Assembly: GCA_937895705.1 (NCBI GenBank)
Contig: CALBKM010000030.1
Location: 62,001-126,000 of the forward strand
DNA: 64,000 bases
From: an uncultured Clostridia bacterium
GTDB taxonomy: Bacteria; Bacillota; Clostridia; Lachnospirales; Lachnospiraceae
Direction of reading: 5' to 3'
Position numbers and translations under genes: made by a program. This document shows, piece by piece, positions 24,338 through 33,662 of the stretch. How positions within the stretch are numbered: the first letter of the stretch is position 1; the number at the start of each line of letters is the position of its first letter. Below the pieces are notes generated by a model. That model was not told where the DNA came from, ran no database searches, and worked only from the letters and a program-made list of their open reading frames with translations.

Positions 24338-25492
24338 ATGGAACAGGTAAAACTGGGGATTATCGGAATCGGTGGAATGGGAACCAACCACGTAAATAAC
24401 CTTTTAAAGGGATTGGTGCCGGAGATGCGTTTATCCGCAGTGGCGGATATCAGACAGAGCAGACTGGACTGGGCACGGGAAAATCTGCCGGAGGACGTGG
24501 AAGTATTTGACGACGGCCGGAAGATGATTGACTCCGGCGCCTGTGACGCGGTGTTAATCGCAACGCCTCACTATCTCCATCCGGAATTTGTTATCTATGC
24601 CTTAGAACACGGCGTGCATGCCATCAGCGAAAAGCCGGCAGGCGTGTATACGAAGCAGGTGCGCGAGATGAACGAAGCGGTGGCAAAGAGCGATAAGGTA
24701 TTTGCCATTATGCTAAACCAGCGTACCAATTGTGTGTACCGGAAGCTTCACGATATGATTGAAAGCGGAGAACTGGGTACCATGAAGCGTGTGAACTGGA
24801 TTATTACCGACTGGTATCGTACCCAGGCGTACTACGATGCGGCAGGCTGGAAGGCAACCTGGGACGGCGAAGGCGGCGGTGTCCTTCTGAATCAGAGCCC
24901 GCACCAGCTGGATTTGTTGCAGTGGCTGTGCGGTATGCCGAAAAAGGTCAGAGCCTTCTGTCACGAGGCAAAGTGGCATGACATCGAGGTAGAGGACGAT
25001 GTAACTGCATATCTGGAATATGAAAACGGAGCCACCGGCGTGTTTGTAACCACCACCGGCGATGCACCGGGCACCAACCGTCTGGAGTTGACCTTTGAAA
25101 TGGGGAAAATTGTGTGCGAATATGATAAGCTCACATATTATAAGCTGGCGGAGAATGAAAGAACCTTTTGTATGAGCGAGAAGGAAGGCTTTAAGAAGCC
25201 GGACATGACCTGTATTGAGATTGAAACCGACGGAAAGAATGAGCAGCATGTGGGCGTATTAAAAGCCTTTGCGGATCGGATTTTGCGGGGCGGAAAGCTG
25301 GTGGCGGAAGGTGCGGAAGGTATCCGGGGCTTGACCTTGTCCAATGCCATGCATTTGTCTTCCTGGATGGATAAGACCATTGAGTTGCCGTTTGATGAGG
25401 AACTGTTCTTGGCAGAACTCAACAGAAAGCGCGCACAGTCCGGGAAAAAAGAGGACAAAGGCATTGTGTTTGATACAGAGGGAACGTTTTAA
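24338..25492 (+). CDS. Gfo/Idh/MocA family oxidoreductase (second copy)
   Basis: A 384-residue paralog of the previous protein. Motifs are GIIGIGGMGTNHVNNLL, LIATPHYLHPEFV, EKPAGVYTKQ (catalytic lysine) and GEGGGVLLNQSPHQLDLLQW. It is longer than the first copy by a C-terminal extension after residue 340. RBS AAAGGAG. Together with the first copy it could carry out a two-step oxidation and reduction of a sugar or inositol, which is inference. Confidence 0.88.
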   Translation: MEQVKLGIIGIGGMGTNHVNNLLKGLVPEMRLSAVADIRQSRLDWARENLPEDVEVFDDGRKMIDSGACDAVLIATPHYLHPEFVIYALEHGVHAISEKPAGVYTKQVREMNEAVAKSDKVFAIMLNQRTNCVYRKLHDMIESGELGTMKRVNWIITDWYRTQAYYDAAGWKATWDGEGGGVLLNQSPHQLDLLQWLCGMPKKVRAFCHEAKWHDIEVEDDVTAYLEYENGATGVFVTTTGDAPGTNRLELTFEMGKIVCEYDKLTYYKLAENERTFCMSEKEGFKKPDMTCIEIETDGKNEQHVGVLKAFADRILRGGKLVAEGAEGIRGLTLSNAMHLSSWMDKTIELPFDEELFLAELNRKRAQSGKKEDKGIVFDTEGTF

Positions 25493-25583
25493 CACTGTAG
25501 AAAAAGTATGCGATAACGGATTTGAAACCGAAAGGAAATATGATAGGACGGCTGTTTTGTAAGCCGGGAAACGGAGAAGAACA

Positions 25584-26444
25584 ATGGAAAAAAATTATTT
25601 ACTGACCGGATTTGCGGATGAGATTGACCAGAATTTGACGATTCAAATCGAGAACTTACAGAAGCTCGGGATGCACTATGTGGAGATGCGCGGCGTGGAT
25701 GGAAACAATTTGATTTACCATTCCGACGACAAGGTAAAGGAGATTAAGGAACGCCTGGATGCGGTAGGCATTGCCCTCTCGGCGCTGGGTTCCCCTCTTG
25801 GAAAAATCGGCATCGAAGACCCGTTTGAAAAGCATTTTGAGGAGTTTAAGCGTGCGGTGGAAATCGCTCACAAGATGGAAACAAAGAATATCCGTATGTT
25901 CAGCTTCTACGTGCCGGAAGGGAAGGGGGCGCAGTACAAGGAGCAGATATTTGACCGGCTGGGACGGTTTGTGGACTATGCCGCTGCCAACGACACAGTG
26001 CTGTTGCATGAGAACGAGAAGGGCATCTACGGCGAGATGGCAGCAGAATGCAGGGAACTGATGGAGGAGTTCTACGGCGATCATTTTAAGGCAATCTTCG
26101 ACTTTGCAAACTTTGTACAGGCAAGGCAGGATACCCTGAAGGCTTATGAATTACTGAAGGATTATATCGCATATATTCACGTAAAGGACGCTCTGTGGGA
26201 GAACGGAAGCGTCGTACCGGCAGGTATGGGCGACGGCAACGTGGCGACTATCTTAAAGGCTTTGTATGCGAATGGCTTTGCCGGATTCCTTTCCTTGGAG
26301 CCGCATTTGTTCAACTTCTCCGGTTTTGCGGGCTTGGAGCGGGATAAGGATGCGATCATAGGCGGAGAGACAAAGGTGTTAAGCGGAGCGGAAGCCTTTG
26401 CGTTGGCACATGAGAGCTTGGTAAAAATATTGGGAGAGATGTAA
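25584..26444 (+). CDS. Sugar phosphate isomerase/epimerase family protein
   Basis: A 286-residue TIM-barrel protein of the xylose isomerase-like group. Metal-ligand regions are HENEKGIYG (Glu), AIFDFANFVQ (Asp), YIHVKDALWE (His) and LSLEPHL (Glu). It would interconvert a keto and aldo sugar or epimerise one. As third gene of the operon it fits a catabolic route with the two dehydrogenases; the sugar is not identifiable. A terminator follows. Confidence 0.87.
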   Translation: MEKNYLLTGFADEIDQNLTIQIENLQKLGMHYVEMRGVDGNNLIYHSDDKVKEIKERLDAVGIALSALGSPLGKIGIEDPFEKHFEEFKRAVEIAHKMETKNIRMFSFYVPEGKGAQYKEQIFDRLGRFVDYAAANDTVLLHENEKGIYGEMAAECRELMEEFYGDHFKAIFDFANFVQARQDTLKAYELLKDYIAYIHVKDALWENGSVVPAGMGDGNVATILKALYANGFAGFLSLEPHLFNFSGFAGLERDKDAIIGGETKVLSGAEAFALAHESLVKILGEM

Positions 26445-26469
26445 GTTTTAAAAGAATAAGATTACAAGC

Positions 26470-26508
26470 AAGGGACCTATACCATGATAGATAGGTCCCT
26501 TGTTTTTT
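26470..26508. terminator. Bidirectional terminator
   Basis: AAGGGACCTAT (26470-26480) pairs with ATAGGTCCCTT (26491-26501), followed by GTTTTTT. It separates the isomerase and the convergent TraX-like gene. Confidence 0.85.
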
Positions 26509-27391
26509 ACACCCCGGCAAACAACCGGTAAATATACGCCGCAATGGATATCACATACCGATGCAACGGATAATACAGGTAGAAAAAGTATTTCTGTCCT
26601 TTGCCTTTTTCTCCATTGTACAGAAGGATAAACGGAACGGCAAATACCATATAAGGCTGGTTACCGCCGATAACCAATCCTATGATTGAGTTGTGCAAAA
26701 ACTCGAAATTCCATCCGAAATAGCAAATACCGCTAACCAGCACAAGAACGGCTGCTTTTCCGTATTTGTTCTTTGCAAAATACATTAAGACGCCCATGAG
26801 GATAAATAGAATGGTATAGCTGGGCCCAAACGGACTGGCAATAAAGCTGGTTATGAGGTCCTGTAACAGCCAAATAAGTTCGAAAGTCAGCCCTGATTTT
26901 GAAAAACTGATTGTATCGATCAGTACGCCCAGTAAACAAATAATTCCGATAGCAGCAACGCCGGAAACGACAAGTAAACCGCGCTTCAGACTTTTTTCTT
27001 TTACGGCAAGAATGATTTGCTCGATTAGAATAATATACAAAGCAGTGTAGAAATAGTCGAACAAAATATTACTCTGGGCGAATCTGCCGATGGAATCACC
27101 GAACAAGAAATTGGTAACTGTTGTAAACAAACCGACGCCTACCGCTGCCAGATACAGGCGAAGGAGAAACTTCGGTTTGCTCCGTGTGTGACTGATACTC
27201 TCTGTCAGCACAAAGAAAAACAACGGTGCGGCAAGACGTCCGATGGTTCGGAGCAAATTGTAATGTGTATAGAAAATCGGAATCTCATGCCCGTAGGCCG
27301 CTAAGTGGTCAATGGTCATGAACACCACGGCAATCAGTTTGATTTGATAGGATGATAAGCCATGGGATTTCGATAACTTTAGATTGGACAT
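26507..27391 (-). CDS. TraX family membrane protein
   Basis: A 294-residue polytopic protein with about eight hydrophobic segments. It has the TraX signature HGLSSYQIKLIAVVFMTIDH near the start, RTIGRLAAPLFFF, and YFFYLYYPLH at the C terminus. TraX of F plasmid acetylates pilin; chromosomal Firmicutes relatives have unknown substrates and carry no sign of conjugation here. RBS GGAGGGAG. Single gene. Confidence 0.88.
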   Translation of the reverse strand: MSNLKLSKSHGLSSYQIKLIAVVFMTIDHLAAYGHEIPIFYTHYNLLRTIGRLAAPLFFFVLTESISHTRSKPKFLLRLYLAAVGVGLFTTVTNFLFGDSIGRFAQSNILFDYFYTALYIILIEQIILAVKEKSLKRGLLVVSGVAAIGIICLLGVLIDTISFSKSGLTFELIWLLQDLITSFIASPFGPSYTILFILMGVLMYFAKNKYGKAAVLVLVSGICYFGWNFEFLHNSIIGLVIGGNQPYMVFAVPFILLYNGEKGKGQKYFFYLYYPLHRYVISIAAYIYRLFAGV

Positions 27392-27499
27392 AGATATACT
27401 CCCTCCTTTGTACGTTGCGTGTTATCAGGCGGTTTTGATGCCGGATGGTACCCTATGAGAACAGAATAGCATAGGTGAGGGGGAAAGGCAAGATTTCTG

Positions 27500-27528
27500 A
27501 TGTCAAAAGGCGAATCCTATGCTATAAT
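27500..27528 (+). promoter_or_regulatory. Promoter of the small hydrolase gene
   Basis: ATGTCA (27500-27505), 17-nt spacer, TATAAT (27523-27528). It places transcription start near 27535 and rules out an in-frame ATG at 27475. Confidence 0.55.
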
Positions 27529-27558
27529 TTTGAATATGAGGGAAAGGCAGGTACGAAG

Positions 27559-28098
27559 ATGGAAACAAAAGTAAAAAAGCTGATAATCATGTTCCCAGGC
27601 GTAGGTTACAACATGGACTGTCCGCTTCTGTACTATGCAAGTTTTCTGTACGAGGCGAAGGGATACGAACAAATCCATATGAAGTATAACAGTATCTTTT
27701 TTGAACCGGACTTGACGAGGGAAGAGAAGTCTTTGCGGGTAAGAGACTATGTGTGGGAAAAAGTAATAGAGATTGATTTTAGTGTGTATGATGAAGTTGT
27801 TTTTCTGTCCAAAAGTGTGGGAACTATAGAGGCGGGATTTTTGGCAGAGAAGCTGGGGATAGACGTCGCTCAGATTTACCTGACTCCGGTGCCGGATGCA
27901 TTACCGTATATCAAGGAAACGGATACGGTGGTCATGGGAACGGCGGACGAAGTATATTCGCAGTGTAAAATGTATTGTGAGGAACATGGTATTAAGCCGC
28001 TGTATGTAGAAGGAGCGAATCACTCGCTGGAAGTAGAAGGGAATCCGTTTGAGAGCCTAGAGATTTTAAGAGATGTAATGCGATATATTGAAAGATAA
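27559..28098 (+). CDS. Small alpha/beta hydrolase-like protein
   Basis: A 179-residue protein with a short alpha/beta hydrolase layout: MFPGVGYNMD (oxyanion region), a nucleophile-elbow-like FLSKSVGTIEAGF, MGTADEVY where the acid sits, and EGANHSLEVEGN with the histidine. Substrate unknown. The start is ATG 27559 because the promoter -10 lies at 27523. The next gene begins 43 nt later, so they may be co-transcribed. Confidence 0.75.
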   Translation: METKVKKLIIMFPGVGYNMDCPLLYYASFLYEAKGYEQIHMKYNSIFFEPDLTREEKSLRVRDYVWEKVIEIDFSVYDEVVFLSKSVGTIEAGFLAEKLGIDVAQIYLTPVPDALPYIKETDTVVMGTADEVYSQCKMYCEEHGIKPLYVEGANHSLEVEGNPFESLEILRDVMRYIER

Positions 28099-28141
28099 AA
28101 GCGGGGAAGCGAAGTATTGTTTGTTTGGAGAAAGGAGAATG

Positions 28142-28642
28142 ATGCAGTTGGAAGGAAAAAAGTCAAAACCTCAAATTGAAGTGGAAATCAATGCCTTGCT
28201 AACTGATAAAAGAAAGCAAAATGCCTTGGATTTTGTGTCGTACATAAAGTGTATGAAAATGACACCCCAATGGACTTCTACGAACTCCTGGGCTGTTTCC
28301 TATAAAGGAAAGCGGGTGTGTTATATAAAACTTGTTAACAGGCAGGAGGAGAATGCTTGGTATATAAGACCGGCGGTACAGTATAATGACGGGTTACGGG
28401 ACTTTTGCAGGGAAGAACATTTAGAAGATATTATGCTTGATAATGTGCATTTTTGTGTTGGTTGCGGCAAATGTAAACCAGGTACGACCGTGACATTTTT
28501 TGATAAGGAACTGAAGCATGTGTGCAGTTCTCCGATAGACTTTGAGTTTCACAATCCGAATGTGGAAGCACTGGAATGTGCAAAGAAATTAGTGGAGTAC
28601 AGAAGGGCAGAGATTGCGGGAAGGCCTCAACTTGACTGTTGA
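28142..28642 (+). CDS. Hypothetical protein with a cysteine cluster
   Basis: About 166 residues, function unrecognised. A cluster HFCVGCGKCKPG, then a distant C in KHVCSS, looks like a zinc or iron-sulphur binding knuckle. The first half has RKQNALDFVSYIKCMKMTP. The start is uncertain: AAAGGAG at 28131-28137 favours ATG 28142 or TTG 28148, and an open frame from 28088 overlaps the previous gene. The aromatic-rich middle (AWYIRPAVQYNDGLRDFC) may bind a ligand. Confidence 0.62.
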   Translation: MQLEGKKSKPQIEVEINALLTDKRKQNALDFVSYIKCMKMTPQWTSTNSWAVSYKGKRVCYIKLVNRQEENAWYIRPAVQYNDGLRDFCREEHLEDIMLDNVHFCVGCGKCKPGTTVTFFDKELKHVCSSPIDFEFHNPNVEALECAKKLVEYRRAEIAGRPQLDC

Positions 28643-28664
28643 TAGAACATAGATGGGAGAATAT

Positions 28665-29588
28665 ATGAACTTTAGGAAATTCATAAACCAAAATAAATTC
28701 GTTCTCATGGAAGGTGCTATGGGAGAACGATTAAAAAGAGAATACGGAATTACATTTGATGAGCAAATTGCTATGGCGGGATTGATTTACGAGGACAAAG
28801 GCGCGTTCGCTCTGAATGCTTTATGGAACGAATACATTGAGATAGCGCGAAAATACGGACTTCCGTTTATTGCGACGACACCTACCAGACGGGCAAACAG
28901 AGATCGTATTGCGAAGGCGAATTGTCCGGAAACGGTCATTAGGGATAATGTTGCGTTTTTGAAAAACATACAAAGAAACTGTGAAATCGAAATGTATGTA
29001 GGTGGGTTGATGGGATGCAAGGGCGATGCGTATACCGGTGAGGGTGCGTTGTCCGAGCAGGAAGCATTTGATTTTCATAAATGGACAGTAGAGCAGTTTT
29101 ACAAAGCTGGGGCCGATTTTTTGTATGCAGGAATTATGCCAGTGTTATCCGAGGCAGCGGGATTGGCAAGAGCCATTGATGATACCGGATTGCCCTATAT
29201 CATCAGCTTTACGATACAACAGGACGGAAAACTGATTGACGGAACGACGATTGCAGACGCCATCCGTTACATAGATAGTGTCACAACTAATAAGCCGATT
29301 TGTTATATGACCAATTGTGTCCATCCCAGCATTGTGTGTAAGGCGCTGATGCAACCTTTCAACCGGAACGAGACGGTAAAAGAACGTTTTCTCGGAATAC
29401 AGGCAAACACCTCCCCGTTATCTTATGCAGAATTAGACGGAGCGGAAGACTTGCACTGTTCGGAGCCGGAGGACTTTGCGGAGGAAATGATAAAACTGCG
29501 AAGCGTTGCGGATATTAAAATTTGGGGCGGATGTTGTGGGACAGATTGTAGGCATATGGAATGTGTGACGAGGAAATTGAGAGGGTAA
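28665..29588 (+). CDS. Homocysteine S-methyltransferase family protein
   Basis: A 307-residue TIM-barrel methyltransferase of the MmuM/MetH N-domain family, moving a methyl group from S-methylmethionine or a similar donor to homocysteine. Zinc ligands are the Cys in TNCVHP and the Cys pair in WGGCCGTD near residue 295. The start has VLMEGAMGERLKREYG, typical of the family. Start ATG 28665, with GGGAG upstream. The HEPN-type gene begins 30 nt after its stop but differs in base composition. Confidence 0.88.
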   Translation: MNFRKFINQNKFVLMEGAMGERLKREYGITFDEQIAMAGLIYEDKGAFALNALWNEYIEIARKYGLPFIATTPTRRANRDRIAKANCPETVIRDNVAFLKNIQRNCEIEMYVGGLMGCKGDAYTGEGALSEQEAFDFHKWTVEQFYKAGADFLYAGIMPVLSEAAGLARAIDDTGLPYIISFTIQQDGKLIDGTTIADAIRYIDSVTTNKPICYMTNCVHPSIVCKALMQPFNRNETVKERFLGIQANTSPLSYAELDGAEDLHCSEPEDFAEEMIKLRSVADIKIWGGCCGTDCRHMECVTRKLRG

Positions 29589-29617
29589 GGATGATGAAAA
29601 GGATTAAGGAGGTTGCT

Positions 29618-31105
29618 ATGAACATTGATCAATATTTTCAGTCGCATATATGGGAGGAATTGGGTAATCCTAAGGAGTTTGTAGGTAATGTTACTTGTGT
29701 TGATATTCATGCGATATTTGGGATAGAGCATAATATTCGATTGCTAAATGCTTATAGGGATGATAACTATGATATACGAATAAAGGCAGAAGGGGAGTTG
29801 TTACGTTCGGCTGTTGATTATAGAAATATTGAGAAAACGATGGGGATATCAATGTCTGGCGGGACAATGGTGTGTGATATGGGTTCAAAAGGGGTGATTA
29901 CCCTGCGAAATTGTATAAGTGAGCCGCCAACATTGAATTATAAGCCCAATAGTGACGTTGTAGTTGAGTTTTCAATGCCATTTGGAGTAGAAGATATTAA
30001 TTGGAAAAGATGTATAGAGGGGGCGGAAATGGATACCATGGTCGAATGGTACTTAAATGGTGTTCAGGATAGTTCTTTATTTTGTGAGAGTAGTTTTATG
30101 AAGGATGAGGTTTCGAGAGTAATCACAAGGGCTGGAAATAAGGTTCATGAGATGCATAATATTAGGGAATATAGTTCTAGTGATTGTTTATACATCTCAT
30201 TTAATGATACTGGTGTTTTAATGCGTAAGGTGTTTCAAAAATATGGTCCGAGTTGGAATAGTAGTTTAGCGCTTGAGTATCGAAGTGAATATGGGAGAAT
30301 ACCAGATAAGGAAGAACGGCAGAAAATCTCAGAGTTTTTGGGCTTTTTATTAGGGAGACACTTGATTTTGGTGGGTGATACAGCATATTATAATGATGCT
30401 GTCATCGAGTCCAATATGTACAACCCACACTCTCAAAATACTGTGGCTGAATGTAACAGCATTACCAAAGAGATTGTCTCCGTACATCATTGTAAAAAAG
30501 ATAGTAAGAGTTTTCGGGAATATGCAGAAGTGTTATTACCGAATTATTTAAAAATAAGGGATACGTACGAGATGGATAGTGTGCTGGCGAGATATTGGCT
30601 AGCGAATATAATGCCCGCAGGAGTTAATTTGCCTGTTCTTGCAGGGGCGTTGGAATCTGTGATGAAAACATGGTTTAGAGGTGAAAACTCGAAAACAAAG
30701 GGAGTTTATATTGATGCAAAAAGCTATGAATCAATAGTAAAAGATTTCATAGTGCAGATAGAGGAAAGCCTGGTAGAATGTGAGTATCGAGATAAGATTC
30801 TTAACAAAATCTCAAATGCGTATCAGATAGGGGTAAATGATCGTTATTTTATTTTTTTGCGAGAATTAGGTTTGGAATATGGAGATGCTGAAAAAAGTTG
30901 TATTAGAGCAAGAAATGCTTTTACACATGGGGATAAAAAAGTTGATGATTTTGAAACTCTACAAAAAACGAGAACCATGTTCATTTTATTTGGCAGAGTC
31001 ATATTGAAATTGCTTGAGTATGATGGACAGTATATTGATGAGACCATTAAAGGAGAAGGGAACCACGGATTCGCAAGTAAAGGGATTAATGATAGTATCG
31101 GATAA
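29618..31105 (+). CDS. HEPN-domain protein, ApeA-like anti-phage candidate
   Basis: A 495-residue soluble protein. The C-terminal helical region ends in RARNAFTHGDKKVDD, where R432 and H437 (RNAFTH) fit the Rx4-6H catalytic motif of HEPN ribonucleases. Upstream is a long beta-rich N-terminal half (about residues 20-250), as in ApeA-type abortive infection proteins. RBS AAGGAGG at 29606-29612, 5 nt before ATG 29618. The gene is markedly AT-rich compared with its neighbours, a sign of horizontal acquisition. By analogy it would cut host or phage tRNA/mRNA when triggered by infection. The ApeA assignment is inference from layout; the HEPN motif is seen. Confidence 0.72.
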   Translation: MNIDQYFQSHIWEELGNPKEFVGNVTCVDIHAIFGIEHNIRLLNAYRDDNYDIRIKAEGELLRSAVDYRNIEKTMGISMSGGTMVCDMGSKGVITLRNCISEPPTLNYKPNSDVVVEFSMPFGVEDINWKRCIEGAEMDTMVEWYLNGVQDSSLFCESSFMKDEVSRVITRAGNKVHEMHNIREYSSSDCLYISFNDTGVLMRKVFQKYGPSWNSSLALEYRSEYGRIPDKEERQKISEFLGFLLGRHLILVGDTAYYNDAVIESNMYNPHSQNTVAECNSITKEIVSVHHCKKDSKSFREYAEVLLPNYLKIRDTYEMDSVLARYWLANIMPAGVNLPVLAGALESVMKTWFRGENSKTKGVYIDAKSYESIVKDFIVQIEESLVECEYRDKILNKISNAYQIGVNDRYFIFLRELGLEYGDAEKSCIRARNAFTHGDKKVDDFETLQKTRTMFILFGRVILKLLEYDGQYIDETIKGEGNHGFASKGINDSIG

Positions 31106-31254
31106 AATGAAGTGAAAATTTGCAGTTACTGTCTTTATTCTGGAAATTATAAAAAGAAATTAAAATTTTATATTTCTCCTCAATATTCCCGTTCTTTTTG
31201 CGACTCTATAGATAAGAGCTCTTTATAACAAATCTACGGAAAGGAGGAACGAGT

Positions 31255-31812
31255 GTGGACGACAAGCAAATCATTGACTTATATTTCGCCAGGGACGAAC
31301 GGGCGATTGCGGAAACGGAGCAGAAATACGGCCGGTTTTGCCTACGGATTGCCATGAATGTGCTGGGCGTGCGGGAAGATGCGGAGGAGTGTGTCAGCGA
31401 TACCTGGCTTTCTGCGTGGGACCGGATTCCACCGACGATACCGCAGTCCTTTAAGGCATTTCTCGGACGGATTGTACGGAATCTTTCCATCAGCCGGTTC
31501 CGAGCCATGCGGGCAAAGAAAAGATATAACGGCATGGAAGTAATGCTGTCGGAGCTTGGTGACTGCGTTCCTTCTGACCAACATGTGGAGCAGACCGTGG
31601 AGGCAAAGGAACTTTCCGGGTACATAAGCGAATGGCTGGATTCTCTTTCAGAGGAGGATTGTGCGTTGTTTGTCCGCCGGTACTGGTTCGGGGATGCGGT
31701 ACAGGAGCTGGCGGAAAAGTGCGGGATTACTGCGGCACAGATGGCACAGCGGATGCTGCGGTTGCGGAAAAGCTTACGGGCTGCTCTGGAACAGAAAGGG
31801 GTCGCGCTATGA
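31255..31812 (+). CDS. ECF-type RNA polymerase sigma factor (first module)
   Basis: A 185-residue sigma-70 family protein. Region 2 has DAEECVSDTWLSAWDRIPP and FLGRIVRNLSISRFR. Region 4 has LFVRRYWFGDAVQELAEKCG and AAQMAQRMLRLRKSLR. Its N-terminal MDDKQIIDLY matches the third module (37301), so the two are paralogs. Start GTG 31255 after AAAGGAGG. The ATGA overlap with the next gene suggests translational coupling with its membrane partner. Confidence 0.9.
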   Translation: MDDKQIIDLYFARDERAIAETEQKYGRFCLRIAMNVLGVREDAEECVSDTWLSAWDRIPPTIPQSFKAFLGRIVRNLSISRFRAMRAKKRYNGMEVMLSELGDCVPSDQHVEQTVEAKELSGYISEWLDSLSEEDCALFVRRYWFGDAVQELAEKCGITAAQMAQRMLRLRKSLRAALEQKGVAL

Positions 31813-32495
31813 AAGAGGAATTGATTTTTGACGGAATCACGAATATAAGAGAGGATATTATCGAGAGAGCGGAAGGCTATGTATTTCAAAGGGAGGCAAA
31901 AAATACGGAATCCGGAAACAGCGCGGGTAAGAAAGGGCGTAAGATAATTCCGGTGTGGGTGTCGGTGACGGTGGCAGCGGCATGCCTACTGTTGGTGTTT
32001 GTAAGTCCGTTTTTGTATATCGCTACGCGAAAATGCGGTTCATCGGGACCGCCGGAAGCGGCAGATCCGGGATCGTCTCAGCACGGAAGTGCCAATCCGG
32101 GAAAAAATCAGAATATGCCGGGGAATGTGACACCGGCGATGACACCTGCGTACAAGGATGTTTCGATTTATTATGTAAACGGTGCAGAGCTTGCTTGCAA
32201 AACAGAATATTTAGAGGCGGACCCTCAGCTTGTGTTTGCGGCATGGAAAGAGAAAAACGACATAGGGGAAGAAGTATTGCTTCTGGACTTCGAGATTCGG
32301 AGTAATGCCACCGCAAACATCAAAGACGGCATGGTAGAGCATGTGTTGGGGGATTATCATCGTCTGTATCTTACGGTTTCAAGGAATCTGGAAACATATT
32401 ATGAAGCGGTAGATTCGGAACTTTTGTTGGAATCCTTAAAACAAACCATGTGGGAGTACAGCGATGTTCAGGAATATCATTTGATTTTGGAGTAA
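31809..32495 (+). CDS. Membrane-anchored partner of the first ECF sigma factor
   Basis: A 228-residue protein with a cytoplasmic N terminus of about 45 residues, one membrane segment (VWVSVTVAAACLLLVFVSPF), a proline/glycine/serine-rich linker, and an exported domain (SIYYVNGAELACKTEYL to the end). The exported domain vaguely resembles GerMN-type domains. It overlaps the sigma gene by 4 nt, the usual place for an anti-sigma factor. No ZAS zinc motif is visible, so the anti-sigma role is inferred from position. Confidence 0.72.
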   Translation: MKEELIFDGITNIREDIIERAEGYVFQREAKNTESGNSAGKKGRKIIPVWVSVTVAAACLLLVFVSPFLYIATRKCGSSGPPEAADPGSSQHGSANPGKNQNMPGNVTPAMTPAYKDVSIYYVNGAELACKTEYLEADPQLVFAAWKEKNDIGEEVLLLDFEIRSNATANIKDGMVEHVLGDYHRLYLTVSRNLETYYEAVDSELLLESLKQTMWEYSDVQEYHLILE

Positions 32496-32529
32496 AACTG
32501 AAATGACATAAAAGATCGGAGGGGTGACA

Positions 32530-33543
32530 ATGAAAAAATTAACGAGAACAATAGCGAACAAAACAGGCAAGCTTTTGGCAGGCTTTTTCTGCCTTGCACT
32601 GACGTTTCTGCTTTTTGCTCCGGTGACCGCAAAGGCGGATATGGGGCCGAAGCCGTCGGTGCGGGTTTTGTTTGAAAACATGGGTGATGAGCTGTGTTAC
32701 GGGACACTTTTGTCGGAGCGTGCTTCTACCGGACCGGCCAGTGTGTGGGACGGAAACGAAGAATATGCGCAGCATAACGAAAATGAAAACTATTCCTGGG
32801 CGACGCTTGATTACGAGACCTGGAAGGCTTTTGTAGAGTATGAGGACCCGGATGGGTATTACTTTTTGCAGGAAGGCTGGGATGTGGGTGAGACGAAGGA
32901 AATCGCGTGGACCTACTATCCGCCGAACCGTTTTAAGATTCTTTTGTATTACCCGGAGACGGGAACGTTTGTATCCAGCGGAATTTACGAGAAGTACGCC
33001 TTTGACACCTACTACACGGTAGATATGAACGGTGTGCACATGAGTTCGGTGGAGTATAATGAGGAGCTGAGTACGGACGAACGTATGGAAGAATTCGGCT
33101 CTGTGGACTACAATGAGGAACTGAGTTCCGACGAGCGCATTGAAGCGTACCGTTCCTACAACTATCGGGTGGAAGTGGTTTCTCTCATTGTGCGTATTTT
33201 GGCCACCATTGTCATTGAGATGCTTCTGGCGTTGGTGTTCGGTTTCCGGAAAAAGAAGCAGTTGCTGTTGCTTATCGGTGTAAATACGGTGACGCAGATT
33301 GTTTTAAATGTGCTGTTGAACATCATCAATTACAACTCCGGGCAGATGGCATTCGTATTTTTCTATGTGTTGCTTGAACTGCTGGTGTTCGGACTGGAGG
33401 CAATCGTGTACTGCGTATGGATGAACCGCTTATCCGAAAAAACAAGGCCGACTTGGTTCTATGTGCTGTATGCATTTGTGGCCAATGCGGTGTCCTTTGT
33501 AGCGGGAATTTATATTGCGAATCTGCTTCCGGGAATATTCTAG
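32530..33543 (+). CDS. Exported membrane protein with four C-terminal helices
   Basis: A 337-residue protein. It has a signal peptide (KLLAGFFCLALTFLLFAPVTAKA), an extracytoplasmic domain of about 190 residues, and four membrane helices from about residue 217 on. An 18-residue unit is repeated in tandem at 173-208, just before the first helix. Family not recognised. RBS GGAGGGG; start ATG 32530. It follows the first sigma module by 34 nt and may be its target or a sensor. Confidence 0.8.
   Translation: MKKLTRTIANKTGKLLAGFFCLALTFLLFAPVTAKADMGPKPSVRVLFENMGDELCYGTLLSERASTGPASVWDGNEEYAQHNENENYSWATLDYETWKAFVEYEDPDGYYFLQEGWDVGETKEIAWTYYPPNRFKILLYYPETGTFVSSGIYEKYAFDTYYTVDMNGVHMSSVEYNEELSTDERMEEFGSVDYNEELSSDERIEAYRSYNYRVEVVSLIVRILATIVIEMLLALVFGFRKKKQLLLLIGVNTVTQIVLNVLLNIINYNSGQMAFVFFYVLLELLVFGLEAIVYCVWMNRLSEKTRPTWFYVLYAFVANAVSFVAGIYIANLLPGIF
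33046..33153 (+). repeat. Tandem 54-nt coding repeat, two copies
   Basis: Copy 1 (33046-33099) encodes SVEYNEELSTDERMEEFG and copy 2 (33100-33153) SVDYNEELSSDERIEAYR. Thirteen of 18 residues are identical, while the DNA differs at many third positions, so the repeat is old and kept by selection at protein level. Confidence 0.85.
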
Positions 33544-33557
33544 GAGAAGAATGGAAG

Positions 33558-33600
33558 GGCTGTTTCAGGCTTGCCGAAGGGCGGCTTGAAACGGCCTTTT
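33558..33600 (+). terminator. Terminator after the first sigma module
   Basis: GGCTGTTTCAGGC pairs with GCTTGAAACGGCC (two GU pairs), followed by TTTT. Confidence 0.65.
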
Positions 33601-33662
33601 ATGATTGGAATGTTGCGGTGTGACAAAAAAATATACGGAACTTTAATTTTTTTACAAAACAT

